Source: Atkinsonella hypoxylon
Lineage: Eukaryota > Ascomycota > Sordariomycetes > Hypocreales > Clavicipitaceae
Length of the DNA stretch: 64,000 bases
Assembly (NCBI GenBank): GCA_000729835.1
Contig: JFHB01000089.1
Location: 1-64,000 of the forward strand
Direction of reading: 5' to 3'
Both the position numbers and the translations under genes were made by a program. The notes under the pieces were generated by a model that saw only the letters and a list, made by a program, of their open reading frames with translations, ran no database searches and was not told where the DNA came from. Positions 61,737-64,000 of the stretch are shown here, in pieces (the stretch's first letter is position 1; the number at the start of each line of letters is the position of its first letter).

Positions 61737-63838
61737 TTACGCGCTCTTTTCCCCGTACGTACCAGGTACTGATGATGCCTTGAGGTCTTTCTCAATGATG
61801 GCGGCAGCGGCGAGACACTTTTCGTCGAGGAAGTAGGGGGCAACGATCTGGAGGGCGCAGGGAGCACCGTCCACAACATCAGGTTCATCTGGGAATCCGC
61901 TGGTTAGCTGCTATCAATCTCTGTCTGCCTGGAGAGAGAAAAAGAGAAAGGGAAAGGGAAAGGGAAAGGGGCAGAACAAAGATTCCATCAGCATCGTTAG
62001 GACGAGAGGTCGGGATTAGTGAACAGGGCGGCTTCTAGTCTCACAGTTTGGCTGGACGTTGTCCGCCGTGGACATTGGCTCGGGGTCCAGTGCCTTGGAG
62101 GCTTTACCGTATGGGATGATGCATGCGGGATACTAAAAGCGATTCTCTGGTAAGCAACGGGCCATGATGCGAAAAGCCAGTTAGGATACGACGTACGTCA
62201 AGCACGTTCCACATGACCGTGTATGGTGGCACGCCGTACGTATCATGTGACACGGCAGTGTTCTGCGCTCCGGGCCCCAATATCACGTCGATGTTGTTTT
62301 CAACCCACGTCTTTCGCCAGGCATCCTGGTATTTCGTGCGAGCAATGTGCAAGGCACTGATCTTTTCGAAGATTCCTAGCTCCCGAGATACAGGTGACGG
62401 ACCCGTGAACATCGGGTGGGAATGCTGCGCTACCGAGGTCACGGCGGGTTCCTTGCCGGCGCTAATGTGGTCGATACGAGGCCCGTAGGCGAAGTACTGG
62501 AAGGCAAGACGACTGCCGTACGAGATGCTTCGGTCTTCGGAGTTGGGAAGTTTCACGATCTTGTGGCCCGCCCCTGCGAGAGTCTTGACGGCTGAATCTA
62601 GTGCTCTTCGGACAGGTGGGTGGAGGGGGAAGTGATCGTCTTGGGACACGACCCCAATGGTGAGTTTGTCCGGCTTCGTTGAGGCGGCGTCGATTTTCTG
62701 CCATGGCGCCGCGTGCGCATGCACGTCATACCTGTTTGGCTGTGCATCGATAATCGTCGACATGAAGAGAGACAGGTCTTCCAGGCTGTGGGCTAGAGGT
62801 CCGGCAGATGGCTTCAGGCAGGGCAGACCCTCTATCATGCCATGTGTCTGCCCGCTAGGGGGCAGTCTGTCGGCCGTGGGTTTGAATCCATATATACCGT
62901 CGCAGAGCGCCGGGATGCGAATCGAGCCGGCGATATCTGTTCCCACGCCCATGATGGATCCTCGGAAAGCAACGAGGGCTCCTTCGCCGCCACTGGAACC
63001 ACCGGCCGTAAGTCTCGTGTTGTGGGGATTCAAGGTGCGGCCAAAGACGTTGTTCTCCGTATCTGCTGTCTATATAAGATGTAAGTATTTCAAAGCGTGA
63101 GCATCTAATCTGGTCAATAGTCCAAAAGGATGTAACAAGACTCTGTAAATGAAGAATGTCCCGAGGGGTTAACCATACCATTACCGTTTGTGGAACATTT
63201 GTCTTGGCGTAGAGTACCGCCCCGAGATCAAGAAGCATGTTCACCAGAGCCGAATTGGACTCGGCAGGCGGATTTTTCAGGAACGACACGTAGCCCAATG
63301 TGCTCTGGACCCCTTCCACACAAAAACTATCTTTGATACTGACAGGTAGGCCGTGCAGCGGACCAAGGGGCTTGCCCTCTCGACGCAAGTACTCGTCGAG
63401 GTACTGCGCTCTCTGCACCGCTCGGTCGAAGAAATGCTCCGTCAGGCATGAAGTCTGTGCTTGCATGCAGACGCAAGTTTGTGTGTGAGTCAACGCATGA
63501 GGATCTCGGAGGGGGTTTTTCTTTTCAATCGAACCTACCAACTGCTGAGCCATAGCGGCCCTTTTGCAAAAAGCCGTCGTGACCGCAAGCGCCGTGACCT
63601 CTCCATCGGCAAGTTTCCGCAGCAACTGCTTCGCCGAGTACTCTTCAGTGAGATGAATCTCCTGCTCGGATAAGATGCCGCTGCGGCGCGGGATATCAGC
63701 CTCCAAGAGCCGGCCGTGCTCGAGAGCCGAGTGGACGAAGGCATCATCGAGACGCCAAGACGGCGGTATCTGCGATGCGAGCTGTCGGCGCTTGCATGAG
63801 GCGAGTATCTCCCACTCTTCCAAGGGCCTGATGGTCAT
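61737..63838 (-). CDS. Amidase-signature hydrolase (acetamidase-like)
   Basis: Five exons on the minus strand, 63838-63535, 63459-63179, 63069-62197, 62132-62045 and 61888-61737, join in frame for 565 residues, close to fungal acetamidases. The amidase-signature catalytic triad is intact: Lys144 in VSIKDSF, cis-Ser220 in the GGSSGGEGAL motif and nucleophile Ser244 in GTDIAGSIRIPA. Exon 1 is the usual N-terminal helical part (MTIRPLEEWEILASCKRRQL). The fourth exon begins YPACIIPYGKAS and the last has GAPCALQIVAPYF, both typical of this group. Substrate is unknown; small amides, such as acetamide or formamide, or fatty-acid amides are possible. The ATG used is the first in the open frame; a short upstream exon cannot be excluded. 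Unlike many fungal amdS genes it is convergent with a Zn2Cys6 factor. Confidence 0.93.
61931..61971. repeat. GAAAG/GGAAAG purine tract in amidase intron
   Basis: About 40 bases of GAGAAA and GGAAAG units within the last intron of the amidase gene. Read on the coding strand it is a long CTTTCC pyrimidine tract, ahead of the acceptor. Confidence 0.85.
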
Positions 63839-64000
63839 CTTTGGAAATTCTGCGTCGTGCAAAATTATGAGAGTATGTTAGTAATCACAACTAATAGATA
63901 GCAGATTTGCCTCCAAGGGGAAGTGAACGTGCCCTTGATTGCGGGACGCTTCTACCTTATATTGATACAATGAGTTCGTCAATTATATTATACTGGTGCG
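63839..64000. other. Right edge: upstream of amidase
   Basis: About 160 bases to the window end, presumably the amidase promoter or leader. AT-rich in the last 60 bases. No gene is visible. Confidence 0.6.

Overview
This window is nuclear DNA from a filamentous ascomycete, most likely a sordariomycete and plausibly a member of the Hypocreales. The reasons are short spliceosomal introns (about 50-150 nt, GT...AG, with CTAAC/CTGAC-type branch sites), a 735-residue fungal TMEM16, Zn2Cys6 and WSC/GH16 families, a Sap30-type Sin3 partner, and scattered CCTAGGTA and TACGGAGTA motifs between genes. The placement below phylum level is inference from general sequence character, not from a search.

Layout. 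1-2754 is gene-free and AT-rich at its left edge. 2755-6984 holds GMF (actin/Arp2/3 regulator), NBP35 (cytosolic Fe-S assembly), a tRNA-Gln, deoxyhypusine hydroxylase (eIF5A modification) and the Pol I subunit RPA12. RPA12 diverges from SCC2 (cohesin loader, 7491-13183). After a 2.35 kb spacer come a vacuolar Ca2+/H+ exchanger (15538-17381), mitochondrial Hsp40 MDJ1 (18492-20220), a nuclear J-protein of the SPF31/DNAJC8 type (minus) and the ribosome-assembly helicase DBP10 (21904-24661). 25369-28983 encodes an FNIP/Lst4 protein.

28984-36819 is a gene-poor, repeat-rich island whose only recognisable coding material is a broken SRPK-like kinase (about 35207-35975, minus) with two TGG-to-TAG stops of the kind left by repeat-induced point mutation. 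Beyond it lies IML1 (36820-42704), so two regulators of Rag/Gtr GTPases in TORC1 signalling flank the island. IML1 carries a long Lys-Glu repeat inside its DEP domain.

42705-64000 holds a Sap30-like protein (minus), a hotdog-fold thioesterase (minus), PEX12 (plus), a GPI-type GH16 glucanase with a WSC domain (plus), a calcineurin-like phosphoesterase (minus), a TMEM16 scramblase/channel (plus), a Zn2Cys6 transcription factor (plus) and, convergent with it, an acetamidase-type amidase (minus).

Most genes are conserved housekeeping genes. I did not find a convincing new multi-gene system. The unusual items are the decayed kinase and its island, the Iml1 repeat, a GMF gene whose first coding exon is only the start codon, and gene models (GH16 N-terminus, middle of the transcription factor) that do not resolve cleanly. 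Gene models were built by hand from reading frame, splice signals and family expectation; no transcript evidence was available.
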